Part shown: positions 24,921 to 34,364 of the stretch, one piece after another | How the letters are laid out: each line of letters opens with the position of its first letter | Position numbering within the stretch: position 1 is the stretch's first letter | From: Streptomyces venezuelae | Lineage (GTDB): Bacteria > Actinomycetota > Actinomycetes > Streptomycetales > Streptomycetaceae | Reading direction: 5' to 3' | Assembly (NCBI RefSeq): GCF_008642275.1 | Contig: NZ_CP029189.1 | Span: forward strand, 7,050,001 to 7,114,000 | Length of the DNA: 64,000 nt | Made by a program: the position numbers and the translations under genes | Notes under the pieces: model-generated | Told to the model about the DNA's origin: nothing | The model's database searches: none | Seen by the model: only the letters and a program-made list of their open reading frames with translations

Positions 24921-25286
24921 TCAGGCGGGCGGAACGCCGAACGGCATGCCGGAGAGGTAGTGCGTGCCCAGGGCCTCGCGACCGTCGGTGTCTGCGAGGG
25001 GCTCCCCCCGGCGGAACTCCGGAGCCGCCTCGATCTGTTCCTTCGTACGGTCCACGTGGATCTTCTGCACCGCATGGTCGATACGGGTCACCAGGCCGGC
25101 CGGCAGCAGGACCTCCTCGCCGGGGATCCGTCCGCCCGTGTCGACGACCAGATAGGCGTCGGTGACCTCGTCGGAGTGCTGGTCGACCTTGCCGATGCTG
25201 CCGTCGAGCGCCTCGACCTCGTAGCCGGTGAGGTCGGCCGCGAGGTAGTCGACGCTGATGCGGTAGGCCCACATGTTCTCCGCCAT
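24921..25286 (-). CDS. PRC-barrel domain protein B
   Basis: This 121-residue paralog of the 23953 protein shares DLTGYEVEALDGSIGKVDQH, SDEVTDAYLVVDTGG and HVDRTKEQIEAAPEFRRGE with the same order. Differences cluster in the barrel loop (GGRIPGEEV against GVWIFGKEV) and the C-terminus (MPFGVPPA). The two are probably a local duplication with independent promoters, since the 24631 gene and two hairpins intervene. ATG 25286 has GGAG upstream; an upstream open frame to 25388 is not supported. Confidence 0.85.
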   Translation of the reverse strand: MAENMWAYRISVDYLAADLTGYEVEALDGSIGKVDQHSDEVTDAYLVVDTGGRIPGEEVLLPAGLVTRIDHAVQKIHVDRTKEQIEAAPEFRRGEPLADTDGREALGTHYLSGMPFGVPPA

Positions 25287-25431
25287 GGAACAACTCCTTC
25301 GATCGGATCCGTGGCCCCTCCGGCCCGTCGTCCGGGCGCGCGGGAACCTCCGTCGACGGCGCGCCTGCCCAGCGATCCGCGGCTTCACTCCCCGGTGGGC
25401 GAGGCCGCCGGACCGGGTGTCCGGTGCCGGG

Positions 25432-26268
25432 TCAGAACGGCGGGTCCGCGCTGTAGCCGCCGCCTGCCCAGTCCCCTTCCGAGGAAGCGCGTGCGGCTCT
25501 GAGCAGGGCGTAGCGCTCGCGGGCCGCGATGTCGGACGCGTCCTCCAGCTCGCTGGTGTCGTGCCCCCAGGCCTTCAGCGCGTCCAGAGCCCGGTCCCGG
25601 TGGCGCCGGTCGGTGCTCGTGGCCAGGAGACGTCCGGCGTGTCCGGCCAGATCGGTCTGGTGAGGGGTCAGGAGGGGGTGCTCCACGAGGGGGACGGCGG
25701 CCACGAGGGCGGCGTGGCGCACGTCGGCGACGTGATGAGCGAGGAGGGGGCGTACGGCGGAGAAGAACGCCGGGCGCGCGTCGCGGAAGGCGCGCATCTC
25801 GGTGTCCTCGTCGAGACAGCCGTCGTCTCGGCAACCCTCGCCGCAGGGGTGTTCCGCGAGGGCGAAGCATGCGTCGTCGGCGTCGTAGGCGGTGTCGCCG
25901 AGCCAGTCGAGCAGCCGTACGAGGGTCGGGCGGTTCGCAGGCGCCCCGGGCTCGCCGTCGAAGTCGCCTGCGGTGATGTCCGGATGGCCGAGGACCGCCG
26001 AGACGTACAGCGCCACGGGCACGGTGGCCTCGTAGATGCTGTTCTGGTGGGTCACGGGTTCCAGCGCATCCCGTAGGGCGGACTCCCTGACGAGCGGATC
26101 GGGGCTGGTCAGGAGTGCCAGGGCGACCGGCAGGGACTCGCCCGTGCCGCAGGCCGTGGCGAGCGAGGCCCAGTCCGTACGCTCCAGCAGTGTCCGGCAG
26201 GGCGGGAGTTCGCAGGGGTGCTGCTGCTCGGACCGGCTGCGGCTGCCGTGGCTGTGGCTGTGGGTCAC
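25432..26268 (-). CDS. Hypothetical helical-repeat protein (278 aa)
   Basis: The protein is soluble and alpha-helical with HEAT-like stretches (LVRESALRDALEPVTHQNSI, ADVRHAALVAAVPLVEHPLL). The N-terminus is His/Ser-rich (MTHSHSHGSRSRSEQQHP) and could bind metal. A central Cys cluster CFALAEHPCGEGCRDDGCLD is striking. I cannot name a family; similar Streptomyces proteins are annotated only as hypothetical. The gap to the next gene holds no repeat. Confidence 0.65.
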   Translation of the reverse strand: MTHSHSHGSRSRSEQQHPCELPPCRTLLERTDWASLATACGTGESLPVALALLTSPDPLVRESALRDALEPVTHQNSIYEATVPVALYVSAVLGHPDITAGDFDGEPGAPANRPTLVRLLDWLGDTAYDADDACFALAEHPCGEGCRDDGCLDEDTEMRAFRDARPAFFSAVRPLLAHHVADVRHAALVAAVPLVEHPLLTPHQTDLAGHAGRLLATSTDRRHRDRALDALKAWGHDTSELEDASDIAARERYALLRAARASSEGDWAGGGYSADPPF

Positions 26269-26482
26269 GGATTGAGGCTATGGCGTCGACGAACCACCGT
26301 GGTGTCCGGGTGGTGCTTCGGCACCGAGATCCGGTTGCCACGGCCCACGACGCCCGGGGTTCCACGGCTGCCCGGCCCGGCATCCGCGGCGGCATCGGCT
26401 GTCCTCGGTTCGCCGCCCGTCTCCCGTGACGGATGGATCGGCCGGCCCCCGGGCCGACGGTCCAGGGGGCCGCTCCTTCGCC

Positions 26483-27235
26483 TCAGCCGGGGGTTCCGCG
26501 CCTCGCGGCATCGGCCTGGCGCCATTCCTCGGCCGCCTGGATCATGGTCCGGCCGACGTGCTCGAAGAAGTGGCCGATGTCCTGCATCCGGGTGCCGGCC
26601 GGTGTCGCCGAGCCGAGTACCTCGGCGCCGCGCAGGGCGAAGTCGGCCAGCATGGCGTTCTGGCGGGCGCTGGCCATCCAGCCGCGGAACCAGGCGTCGG
26701 CGTCGATGACGTACCGGTCGCGCCGCCGACCGGGGTCGCGCTCGCGCCTGATGAGTTCCTGCTGTTCGAGTTCGCCGACGGCCTTGGAGACCGAGGCGGG
26801 GCTGACCTGGAGGCGCTGGGCGAGCTCGGTGGCGGTCAGGCTGCCTCCGTCGGTGACGTACAGGCTCGTCAGTACCCGGGCGGTCATCCGGGGCAGACCC
26901 GTACCGACCATCATCGCCGTGAACTGTTCCTCCAGTTCGTGGACGGCCTCCGGGTCGCGTCCGTGGACCGCGCCGGTGGCCGCGGTCGTGGCCGCGGAAA
27001 CCGTCGGGGAGATGCCCGGAGGCGCCGTGCGGCGGCGCGCGCGACCCGCGGTGGCGCGATGGGCGGTGTCGGCGCGGTAGGCGGCGGGACCACCGTTGCG
27101 GGCCACCTCCCGGGTGACGGTGGAGACGGGCCTGTCCAGGCGCCCGGCGATGTCGGTGTAGCTGAGTCCTTCCCTCAGCCCCTCGGCGATCTCCAGCCGC
27201 TCGTGGTGGGTCAGTCTGCCTCCGGGCATCGGCAT
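26483..27235 (-). CDS. MarR/GbsR-type regulator with extra N-terminal helix-turn-helix
   Basis: This 250-residue protein has two DNA-binding parts. Residues 7-50 (LTHHERLEIAEGLREGLSYT, DRPVSTVTREVARNGG) look like the N-terminal HTH of IS30-type transposases. After an Ala/Arg-rich linker, residues 95-250 form a winged-helix of the GbsR/MarR kind (TATELAQRLQVSPASVSKAV, ELIRRERDPGRRRDRYVIDA). It faces the membrane protein at 27505 across a 269-bp AT-rich gap with multiple repeats, so it probably represses that operon and itself. Confidence 0.8.
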   Translation of the reverse strand: MPMPGGRLTHHERLEIAEGLREGLSYTDIAGRLDRPVSTVTREVARNGGPAAYRADTAHRATAGRARRRTAPPGISPTVSAATTAATGAVHGRDPEAVHELEEQFTAMMVGTGLPRMTARVLTSLYVTDGGSLTATELAQRLQVSPASVSKAVGELEQQELIRRERDPGRRRDRYVIDADAWFRGWMASARQNAMLADFALRGAEVLGSATPAGTRMQDIGHFFEHVGRTMIQAAEEWRQADAARRGTPG

Positions 27236-27268
27236 TGCCTCCGTCTCAGGTCCGTCCGTGTGGCCAGT

Positions 27269-27421
27269 ATTGCTTTCACGTCCAGCTCATTGCAAATCGT
27301 ACAAGGCCCCTTTTGCATTCGACCCCAGTGTCATTGCAAGACTGTGCAGCATCGCACCCGCTTTGAGCAGGCAAAATGCAGATCGGGCAAATTTTGTGAT
27401 TGACGAAAGAGTGAAAGCAAT
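27269..27421. promoter_or_regulatory. Divergent operator region with 11-bp inverted pair
   Basis: ATTGCTTTCAC (27269-27279) and GTGAAAGCAAT (27411-27421) are perfect inverted copies about 130 bases apart. Between them are CATTGCAAAT, TTTTGCATTCG, CATTGCAAG, GCAAAATGCA and GGCAAATTTT, all variants of a TTGCA core. The AT-rich block contrasts sharply with the genome and lies between the MarR-type gene and its target, so looping or cooperative binding is plausible. Confidence 0.6.
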
Positions 27422-27504
27422 TTAGCTTTTAGTCATTCGCGAACAAGCGATCCGAACCGAGCGGGCCCGGACGAGGGCCGCTCGACGCCCTGATCGGAGT
27501 CCCG

Positions 27505-28527
27505 ATGACGTACCTGCTCGCACCCGTGCGTGCCTGGCACCGGCCGCTGATGGTCTGCGCCGTCCTCATGTTCGGCCTGGTGCTCGTCTCCGCCGTCGGC
27601 ACCGCCGTCGACGGACGGACGCTCCTGGGCGAGTCGGTGTGGGTCAAACCGCTCAAGTTCGGCTTCGCCTTCGGCCTCTACGCCGGCACGCTGGCATGGC
27701 TGCTGACCAAACTGACCCGGGGCAGGCGGCTGGGGCGTTGGCTGGGCACCGTCTTCGCGGTGGCCGCCACCGTGGAGGTGGGCGCCATCACCGTCCAGGC
27801 GGCGCGCGGCACCTTCAGCCACTTCAACGCGGACCAGAGCGACCCGGTCACCCTGGCCCTGGTCCCTCTCCTCAGCTTCGGCGTGATGGTCATCGTCGTC
27901 GCCCAGCTGATCCTCGCGGTCGTCGTCCTGATCCAGCGCACGGGCGGAGCGGCGCTCAACCGCGCCATCCGCTCCGGTCTCGCGCTCGCCACCTTCGGCA
28001 TGGTCGTGCCGGTGTTCTGGATGGTCACCGAGATCCACTCCCGCACGGTGACCGACGCCAACGGCCACCCCGTGCAGATGTACCAGGGACACGGCATCGG
28101 TGATCCGGACGGCCACGGCATGCCCCTCACCAACTGGAGCGTGACCGGCGGCGACTTCCGGGTGCCGCACTTCTTCGCCCTGCACGGCATCCAGGTGCTC
28201 CTCCTGATCGCCGCGGTACTGGCCGCCCTGGCTGCCGAGCGCGTCTGGCTGCGCGACGAGAAGGTACGGGCCCGACTCGTCGGCAGTGCGGCCCTCGGCT
28301 ACACCGGCCTCGTCGCGGTGGTGACCTGGCAGGCGTGGCGCGGACAGTCCCTGATCCATCCGGACACCGCGACCCTCCTCGCTCTCGCCGCGGTGCTGCT
28401 GCTCACGGTGGGGACCACCGCCCGTGTGGTCGTGACCGCCCGGCGGGCCAGCGCCCGGCGAGCCCCCGCCGAGCCCGTCACGGCGTCACCGGCTGGCCGT
28501 CCCGAGCCTTCGCACCTGGCGCGCTGA
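27505..28527 (+). CDS. Multi-pass membrane protein (340 aa)
   Basis: This polytopic protein has about eight hydrophobic helices. It has WVKPLKFGFAFGLYAGTLAW near the start, FNADQSDPVTLALVPLL and VTGGDFRVPHFFALHGIQVL later. I recognise the general pattern from Streptomyces hypothetical membrane proteins but no named family. It is followed 53 bases later by a serine hydrolase and preceded by the repressor-like gene on the other strand, so the three form one likely unit. ATG 27505 follows CGGAG. Confidence 0.75.
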   Translation: MTYLLAPVRAWHRPLMVCAVLMFGLVLVSAVGTAVDGRTLLGESVWVKPLKFGFAFGLYAGTLAWLLTKLTRGRRLGRWLGTVFAVAATVEVGAITVQAARGTFSHFNADQSDPVTLALVPLLSFGVMVIVVAQLILAVVVLIQRTGGAALNRAIRSGLALATFGMVVPVFWMVTEIHSRTVTDANGHPVQMYQGHGIGDPDGHGMPLTNWSVTGGDFRVPHFFALHGIQVLLLIAAVLAALAAERVWLRDEKVRARLVGSAALGYTGLVAVVTWQAWRGQSLIHPDTATLLALAAVLLLTVGTTARVVVTARRASARRAPAEPVTASPAGRPEPSHLAR

Positions 28528-28580
28528 CGCCACACCGCTGATCCGCCCAACCGAAACCCAACCCCGAAAGGAAGACCGAC

Positions 28581-29759
28581 ATGACCAGTCACTTCTCCAC
28601 CGAGGCGACCACCGAAGCGACCACCCGGGCGACCACCGGGGGAACGCCGGCGGTCCCGGCAGCGCCCGCCGCGGCCACCCCCGACCGCTCCGCGATGCAG
28701 ACCGTCCTGGACCGTGCCGCCGCCCCGGGCGGGACTCCCGGCATCGTCGTCGAGGTCCGTGACCGCCACGGCGCCTGGTTCGGTTCGGCCGGCGTCTCCG
28801 ACACCGCGTCCGGGGAGAAGCGCCACCCGTCCGAGCGGTTCCGGATCGGGAGCACGACGAAGGCCTTCACCGCCACGCTCGTCCTGCAGCTGGCGGCCGA
28901 AGGCCGGCTGAGCCTCGACGACACGATGGAGCGGTGGCTGCCCGGGATGGTGACGGGCAACGGATACGACGGCCGTTCCATCACCATCCGGCACCTGCTC
29001 AACCACACCAGCGGCATCTTCAACTACGGCAACGACGCGGAGTTCTTCAAGAAGGGCATCGGCGCGGAGTGGTTCCAGCACCGCTACGACAGCCACACCC
29101 CAGCACAGTTGATCGGGATCGGGCTGGCCACCCCGGCTCCCTTCGCTCCGGGCGAGGCCTTCCTGTACTCCAACACCAACTACTTCCTGGCCGCGCTGAT
29201 CGTCGAGAAGGTCACGGGCGGGACGCTCGCCGAAGCCCTCACCCAGCGGATCGTCGACCCCCTGGCGCTGACCGGGACCTACCTGCCGGGCGAGGAACCG
29301 ACGATCCGAGGGCCGCACCCCCGGCACTACTCCACCCTTTTCGCCTCCGAGACCCCACCCCGGATCCACGACGCGACCGAGATGAACCAGTCCTTCGCGT
29401 GGGCGGCCGGCGGCATCATCTCGACCACGGGTGACCTGCAGCGCTTCTTCGGCGCACTGCTCGGGGGCCGGCTGCTGCCCGCCGAACAGCAGCGGGAGAT
29501 GTTCACGACCGTCGACACCACGGGCCCCGTCCCGTGGATCCCGGGCACCGGGTACGGCCTGGGCGTCTTCTCCTGGACGCTGCCGTCGGGCGTCACGGTC
29601 TGGGGCAACGCGGGCGCGACGTACGGCTCGTGGACCTGCGCCATGGGCTCCCGGGACGGCGAGCACCTGCTCACCAGCCAGCTGGGCGGCGACTGGTGCG
29701 GCCTGGCCCCCTTCGTGGACGTGCTCGGCACCGAATTCGGCCCGGCCGCAGGGAACTGA
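28581..29759 (+). CDS. Class C beta-lactamase-family serine hydrolase
   Basis: This 392-residue protein has the penicillin-binding fold. The SxxK nucleophile is S91-K94 (FRIGSTTKAFT), the YxN motif is LYSNTNYF and the KTG-equivalent is WGNAGATYGSW. Members include D-Ala-D-Ala carboxypeptidases, esterases and true lactamases. No signal peptide is seen; the N-terminus is a Thr/Ala repeat (TEATTEATTRATTGG), so it may act in the cytosol or be exported in an unusual way. The ribosome site AAAGGAAG is good and the spacing suggests co-transcription with the preceding membrane protein. Confidence 0.87.
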   Translation: MTSHFSTEATTEATTRATTGGTPAVPAAPAAATPDRSAMQTVLDRAAAPGGTPGIVVEVRDRHGAWFGSAGVSDTASGEKRHPSERFRIGSTTKAFTATLVLQLAAEGRLSLDDTMERWLPGMVTGNGYDGRSITIRHLLNHTSGIFNYGNDAEFFKKGIGAEWFQHRYDSHTPAQLIGIGLATPAPFAPGEAFLYSNTNYFLAALIVEKVTGGTLAEALTQRIVDPLALTGTYLPGEEPTIRGPHPRHYSTLFASETPPRIHDATEMNQSFAWAAGGIISTTGDLQRFFGALLGGRLLPAEQQREMFTTVDTTGPVPWIPGTGYGLGVFSWTLPSGVTVWGNAGATYGSWTCAMGSRDGEHLLTSQLGGDWCGLAPFVDVLGTEFGPAAGN

Positions 29760-29816
29760 CGGCCCGACCGCGCCGCCCCCGCACGGGCGACCGCCGCCCC
29801 GGTCCGGGCGCTGCCA

Positions 29817-29838
29817 CCGGCGAGGACGACCTCGCCGG
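29817..29838. terminator. Hairpin between convergent genes
   Basis: CCGGCGAGG and CCTCGCCGG form a 9-bp stem with an ACGA loop, in the 178-bp gap between the serine hydrolase and the DUF4118 gene. Confidence 0.6.
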
Positions 29839-29937
29839 CGGTGGTCCCCCGGCCGGGGCGGCGCAGGCGCGCCCGGCGCCTGTGCGAGGAGCCCCCGTCG
29901 ACCGGGGTCTCTGACGGCACGCGCCGCCCGCGGGGCG

Positions 29938-30696
29938 TCAGGCCTGGTGCGGCAGGTCGGCCGAGTCCAGGGCGGCGCCGGCCTGAGCGGCCAGCGCGAC
30001 GGCCACCAGACGGGCCTCCTCGGGCGGCAGCGGCCGGCCGGGGGACGGGTCGAGGAGGAAGCGGCCGTAGTAGTGCCCACCGCCGACGGCCCGCAGCTCG
30101 GTCTCGCCGTCCGGCCACTCGGTGTACTCGGTGATCCGCCGGCCACGGCGCAGCCAGACGCTGCCGTCGTGCTCCAGCCGCGGCAGCTGTCCCATCAGGG
30201 TTCCGTACTCGAAGCGGCAGCCGCGCAGCCCCAGCAGGCCCACCAGCTCCCGGCGCACGTACTCGACCACCACCTCCGGCGAGCCACCGTCCTCGGCGAG
30301 GCGGACGGTCGCCTGGAGGCTCGACAGGTGCGCCGAGTCCGTGACCGCGACCGCTTCGAGCCGGCGGGTACGGACCGCCAGCTGGGAGACGATCAGCCCG
30401 ACGAGGAGCAGCAGGACCGCCGTCTGGATCTCGTCACCGCCGGCGATGCTGAACCGCTCGTAGGGCCTGGTCAGGAAGAAGTCGAACCAGGCCGCCGCCG
30501 ACAGGGCGGCCAGCCCGCCCGCCGCCCGCGTACCCAGGGAGGCGACCGCGACCACGACGACGACCATGATCAGGGCCTCGTTCGTCGCCGAAAGACCCGA
30601 CCGGAAGGGCACGAGCGCGAGTGCGACGAGGAAGGGGGCCACGAGCGCCGCGACGAGGGCGAGGGGGTCGTGGAGCCGGATCCAGTAGCCGGACAT
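29938..30696 (-). CDS. DUF4118 membrane protein with GAF-like tail
   Basis: This 252-residue protein has four membrane helices of the KdpD-type DUF4118 domain (PFLVALALVPFRSGLSAT, AAAWFDFFLTRPYERFSIAG, VLLLLVGLIVSQLAVRTRRL), then a soluble domain ending AQAGAALDSADLPHQA. It lacks a histidine kinase and an ATPase domain, so it may only sense or scaffold. A deleted copy of the same protein lies beside kdp at 2291. This supports a link with potassium or turgor sensing, by inference. Confidence 0.82.
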   Translation of the reverse strand: MSGYWIRLHDPLALVAALVAPFLVALALVPFRSGLSATNEALIMVVVVVAVASLGTRAAGGLAALSAAAWFDFFLTRPYERFSIAGGDEIQTAVLLLLVGLIVSQLAVRTRRLEAVAVTDSAHLSSLQATVRLAEDGGSPEVVVEYVRRELVGLLGLRGCRFEYGTLMGQLPRLEHDGSVWLRRGRRITEYTEWPDGETELRAVGGGHYYGRFLLDPSPGRPLPPEEARLVAVALAAQAGAALDSADLPHQA

Positions 30697-31070
30697 GTGA
30701 GGCCTCCCGTCCGGACGGGCCGATGGTGACGATACGCGCGGCTCAGTACCTCCCGGGCCTGGTCGGTGCGACCACGGGAGGGCCGGCAGTGCGCGGCGAC
30801 GAGCCGGCCGACCACGTTCTCCGCGGTCAGGGGATCTTCTCCCTCATGCCGCGGCCGGGCCTGCCCGCCCCCAGCTCAAGCCTGCCCGTCCACGGCAGCG
30901 GCGCAACACGTGGCCGGCCCTCCTGACGGACCTCTGACATGCCCCCGACCACGCGTGCGGAACGCGCGAAGAGCCGCGGACCGGGGGAGCCGCTCGGTAA
31001 AATCCGGCGCCGGGTCTCGAAGGGGCGGCGAGTACCGGGCCCGGGGGACCGGGCGGGATTGCGGGGGCCT
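30697..31070. other. 374-bp gap with divergent promoters
   Basis: No supported gene is present; ORFs here have shadow-like compositions. The gap must carry promoters for the DUF4118 protein and the kinase. No clear operator or hairpin was found. Confidence 0.5.
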
Positions 31071-33020
31071 GTGAACGTCGCGGGAATGCACATCGGCGGC
31101 CGGTACCGGCTGGAGGCGCTGCTCGGACGCGGCGGGATGGGCGAGGTGTGGCGGGCCCACGACTCCCGGCTCGATCGCAAGGTGGCGATCAAGTTCCTCG
31201 CCCAGGATCTCGCCGACGGCCGGGTCGCCGAGCGGTTCCACCGCGAGGCCCGGGTCACGGCGCGGCTCCAGCACCCGGGTATCACCCAGGTCTTCGACAG
31301 CGGCGCGCAGGACGGGCGGCTCCACCTCGTGATGGAGCTGCTCGACGGGGCGAACCTGGGCGCGGTACTGCGGGGACGGACCTCCGGGCTCCCCGTGCAC
31401 CGGGCGGTGGACCTGACCGCGCAGGTCGCCGACGCGCTCTCGTACGCGCACGGGGCGGACATCGTGCACCGGGACATCAAGCCCGCCAACCTCATGCTGG
31501 TCGCCGGAGGCCGGGTGAAGGTGTGCGACTTCGGCATCGCCCGGTTCGTCCATGCGGACTCCGGTCTGACCCGTGAGGGCACCCTGCTGGGGACGCCCGA
31601 CTACATGGCACCCGAACAGTGCCAGGGCCGGCGGGTCGACGGCCGGGCCGACCTCTACGCCCTGGGCTGTGTTCTGTTCGCCCTGCTCACCGGGCGGCCG
31701 CCGTTCACCACGCACGGCGATTTCCGGGTCGTGATGCTGGATCACCTCCACACCCCGCCCCCGTGCCCGGCCTCGCTGCGGCCCGGCGTGCCCGCCGGGA
31801 TCGACCGGATCGTCTCGGAACTGCTCGCGAAGGACCCCCGTGACCGCCCGGCCCATGCCGGGGCCGTGGCCGACCGGCTCAGGGACCTGGCATCCCGGCG
31901 CACCCGCGCACCGCTCTCCGCGCCCCGACCGGGCGCCACCGTCCCGCACGCCCCCCGACCGGATCCCCGGTACGCGTACGCCGGCCGCCCCGCACCGGCT
32001 GCGCCCGCCTCCGGTTTCACCCTGGAGGCGCACCACGACGAGCGTCCTCACCCGGCGGCGACCGAGGTCAACGCGATCGTGACGGTGACAGCCGCGGGAG
32101 CGGCTCCCCACGACGCGGTGACGGCGGCGCCCCGGGCCCTGGTCTTCCTGCTCGGGCTCTCCGACGGGCTTCCCGCAGCGGACTTCGACGCCGTCCGGGC
32201 CGCGGTCGGGGCTGCCGTCGACGGCCTGGACGAGGGCGCCTCCTTCGCCGTCGTCACGGGCGCGGCACATGCCCGGATGCTCTACCCCGACACCATGCGC
32301 CTGGTCCGGGCGAACGCGCAGACCAAGGCCGAGGCGCGCGCCGCGCTGGCCCGGCTGGAGCCGATCGGGGCGGTCGCCCTCGGCAGCTGGCTGCGGCTCG
32401 CCGACCGGCTGCTGGCCGCGCACGGCGACGCCGTGCGCACCGCGGTCCTCCTCGTCGACCTGACCACCACGGCCGAGAGCCCCGAGGAGCTGCCGGCCGT
32501 GCTCGCCTCGTGCGCGGGCCGCTTCTCCTGCCACGCCCGCGGCATCGGAACCGACTGGGAGGTCGCCGCGGTCAGAGCCGTCACGACGGCACTGTCCGGC
32601 ACTCTGGACATCGTCGCGCATCCCTCACGGCACACGTCGCACCTGACAGGGGAACTGGCCTCGCTCGTTGCCCGGACCCGCCAGGCCTTCGCCCGTGACC
32701 TCGCCCTGCGGGTCGCGCTGCCCGGAGGCGGGCGGCTGCGGTGCGTCAAGCAGCTCACCCCGTCCGTGGACGACCTCACCGGCCACGGGTACCAGGTCGG
32801 CCCCGGCACCGGTGAGTACCCCATCGAGGTTCCGGACGGCGAGTCCCGCGAATACCACCTCCTGCTGGAGCTGCCACCCGGCCGGCGTCAGGACCGGGCG
32901 GTCGCGGTCGCGGCCGAGCTGAGCATCGTCGCGCGTCCCCCGTCCGGCGACGGACAGACGCTCGCCCGGCTGCCGATACCGGTCCGGCGGGCCCGGCAGG
33001 ATCCGCACGGGACGGGCTAA
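31071..33020 (+). CDS. Ser/Thr protein kinase fused to a von Willebrand-like domain
   Basis: This 649-residue protein has a Hanks-type kinase at residues 10-275 ([48 protein letters not shown]), all catalytic residues intact, and a Pro/Ala-rich linker. A domain at about 345-560 resembles vWA ([27 protein letters not shown]). A beta-rich end carries [18 protein letters not shown]. The normal metal motif DxSxS is absent, so the vWA part may not bind metal. There is no membrane anchor. GTG 31071 has GGGGG upstream; ATG 31086 is the alternative. It overlaps lysA convergently by 4 bp. Confidence 0.85.
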   Translation: MNVAGMHIGGRYRLEALLGRGGMGEVWRAHDSRLDRKVAIKFLAQDLADGRVAERFHREARVTARLQHPGITQVFDSGAQDGRLHLVMELLDGANLGAVLRGRTSGLPVHRAVDLTAQVADALSYAHGADIVHRDIKPANLMLVAGGRVKVCDFGIARFVHADSGLTREGTLLGTPDYMAPEQCQGRRVDGRADLYALGCVLFALLTGRPPFTTHGDFRVVMLDHLHTPPPCPASLRPGVPAGIDRIVSELLAKDPRDRPAHAGAVADRLRDLASRRTRAPLSAPRPGATVPHAPRPDPRYAYAGRPAPAAPASGFTLEAHHDERPHPAATEVNAIVTVTAAGAAPHDAVTAAPRALVFLLGLSDGLPAADFDAVRAAVGAAVDGLDEGASFAVVTGAAHARMLYPDTMRLVRANAQTKAEARAALARLEPIGAVALGSWLRLADRLLAAHGDAVRTAVLLVDLTTTAESPEELPAVLASCAGRFSCHARGIGTDWEVAAVRAVTTALSGTLDIVAHPSRHTSHLTGELASLVARTRQAFARDLALRVALPGGGRLRCVKQLTPSVDDLTGHGYQVGPGTGEYPIEVPDGESREYHLLLELPPGRRQDRAVAVAAELSIVARPPSGDGQTLARLPIPVRRARQDPHGTG

Positions 33021-34351
33021 CCGGCGACGTCCCGGCTGCGGAGGTCCTCCAGCGTCTCGCGGCGGACCAGCAGCCGTGAGGTGCCCTCGTGGACGGCTAT
33101 CACCGGAGGACGCCCGACCATGTTGTAACCGGAGGCCATGGACAGCTGGTACGCGCCCGCCACCGGTACGGCGAGCAGGTCACCGGGGTGGACGTCCCCC
33201 GGCAGCTCCACATCGGCCGCGAGAACGTCCCCGGCCTCGCAGTGCCGGCCGACGACCGTGGCCGTGCGGGCCGCGGCAGCGGAGTGCCGGCCGACCAGCC
33301 GGGGCGCGTAGCGCACCCCGTACAGGACGGGCCGCGGATTGTCGCTCATCCCGCCGTCCACGGCGACGAACACCTTCCGGCCGGTGCGCTTGACGGCGAG
33401 CACGCGGTACAGGGCGACCCCCGCGGGACCGGCGACGGCACGCCCGGGTTCGATGACGAGCCGGGGCACGGGCAGGCCCGCGGCGGCGCAGCTTTCGCCG
33501 AGTTCGGTACGCAGGCCGCGGGCCAGGGCCGTGAGGTCGAGGGCGGACTCGCCCGGCCGGTAGGCGATGCCGTGGCCGCCGCCCATGTCCAGTTCGGGCA
33601 GGACGACGCCGTGTGCGTCACGGACGAGGGCCATCAGCCCGACCATGGTGCGCAGGGCGACGAGGTAGGGCTCCACCTCGGTGATCTGGGAGCCGATGTG
33701 ACAGTGCAGGCCGGTCAGTTCGAGCCGGGGCTGGCCGAGGATCCGGGCGACGGCGTCCTGCGCCGATCCGTCGGCGGGGGAGAGGCCGAACTTCTGGCCC
33801 TCGGTACCGGTGCGGATCTTCTCGTGGCCCCCGGCCGAGACGCCCGGCACCACCCGCACCATCACCCTCTGGCGCCCCTGCGGTCCGACGGCGGCCGCGA
33901 TCCGGGCGATCTCGGACGGTCCGTCGACGACGATACGGCCGACCCCGAGCCGCAGCGCCGCCCCGATGTCCCGGGGCGCCTTCGCGTTGCCGTGCAGCAC
34001 GATCCGCTCCGGCGGGAACCCGGCGGTGACGGCGAGTTCCAGCTCCCCGGCGGAGCAGACGTCCAGGCCCAGTCCCTCCTCCTCCACCCAGCGCACCATC
34101 GCGCGGCAGAGGAAGGCCTTGGCGGCGTAGAGGACGTCGGCCTCGGGGAGGGCCGCCCGGTAGGTACGGCACCGCTCGCGGACCTCACCCTCGTCCAGAA
34201 CGTAGGCCGGGGTGTCGAACCGGTCGGCGATCTCCGCCAGCGACACCCCGCCGACGGCCATGTCACCGTGCGGAAGCCGGGTGGTGGAGGCGGGCCACAC
34301 GGACAGTTCACCGGCTCCGGCCGGAATCTCGGAAAGCGAGGCGATGGCCAT
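33017..34351 (-). CDS. lysA: Diaminopimelate decarboxylase-type enzyme (lysA paralog)
   Basis: This 444-residue PLP enzyme of the alanine-racemase-fold decarboxylases has the PLP Lys in LYAAKAFLCRAMVRW. HGNAKAPRDI, GLHCHIGSQITEVEPY, DMGGGHGIAYRP and VIEPGRAVAGPAG follow in order, with the catalytic Cys region RHCEAGDVLA and final YNMVGRPP. It is predicted to make lysine from meso-DAP or to decarboxylate a related D-centre. Housekeeping lysA usually sits beside hom/thrC, so this is likely a second copy with a specialised role. The preceding SAV_915-type gene, 13 bases upstream, is in the same operon. Confidence 0.9.
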   Translation of the reverse strand: MAIASLSEIPAGAGELSVWPASTTRLPHGDMAVGGVSLAEIADRFDTPAYVLDEGEVRERCRTYRAALPEADVLYAAKAFLCRAMVRWVEEEGLGLDVCSAGELELAVTAGFPPERIVLHGNAKAPRDIGAALRLGVGRIVVDGPSEIARIAAAVGPQGRQRVMVRVVPGVSAGGHEKIRTGTEGQKFGLSPADGSAQDAVARILGQPRLELTGLHCHIGSQITEVEPYLVALRTMVGLMALVRDAHGVVLPELDMGGGHGIAYRPGESALDLTALARGLRTELGESCAAAGLPVPRLVIEPGRAVAGPAGVALYRVLAVKRTGRKVFVAVDGGMSDNPRPVLYGVRYAPRLVGRHSAAAARTATVVGRHCEAGDVLAADVELPGDVHPGDLLAVPVAGAYQLSMASGYNMVGRPPVIAVHEGTSRLLVRRETLEDLRSRDVAG

Positions 34352-34364
34352 GGTGCGGTTCCCT

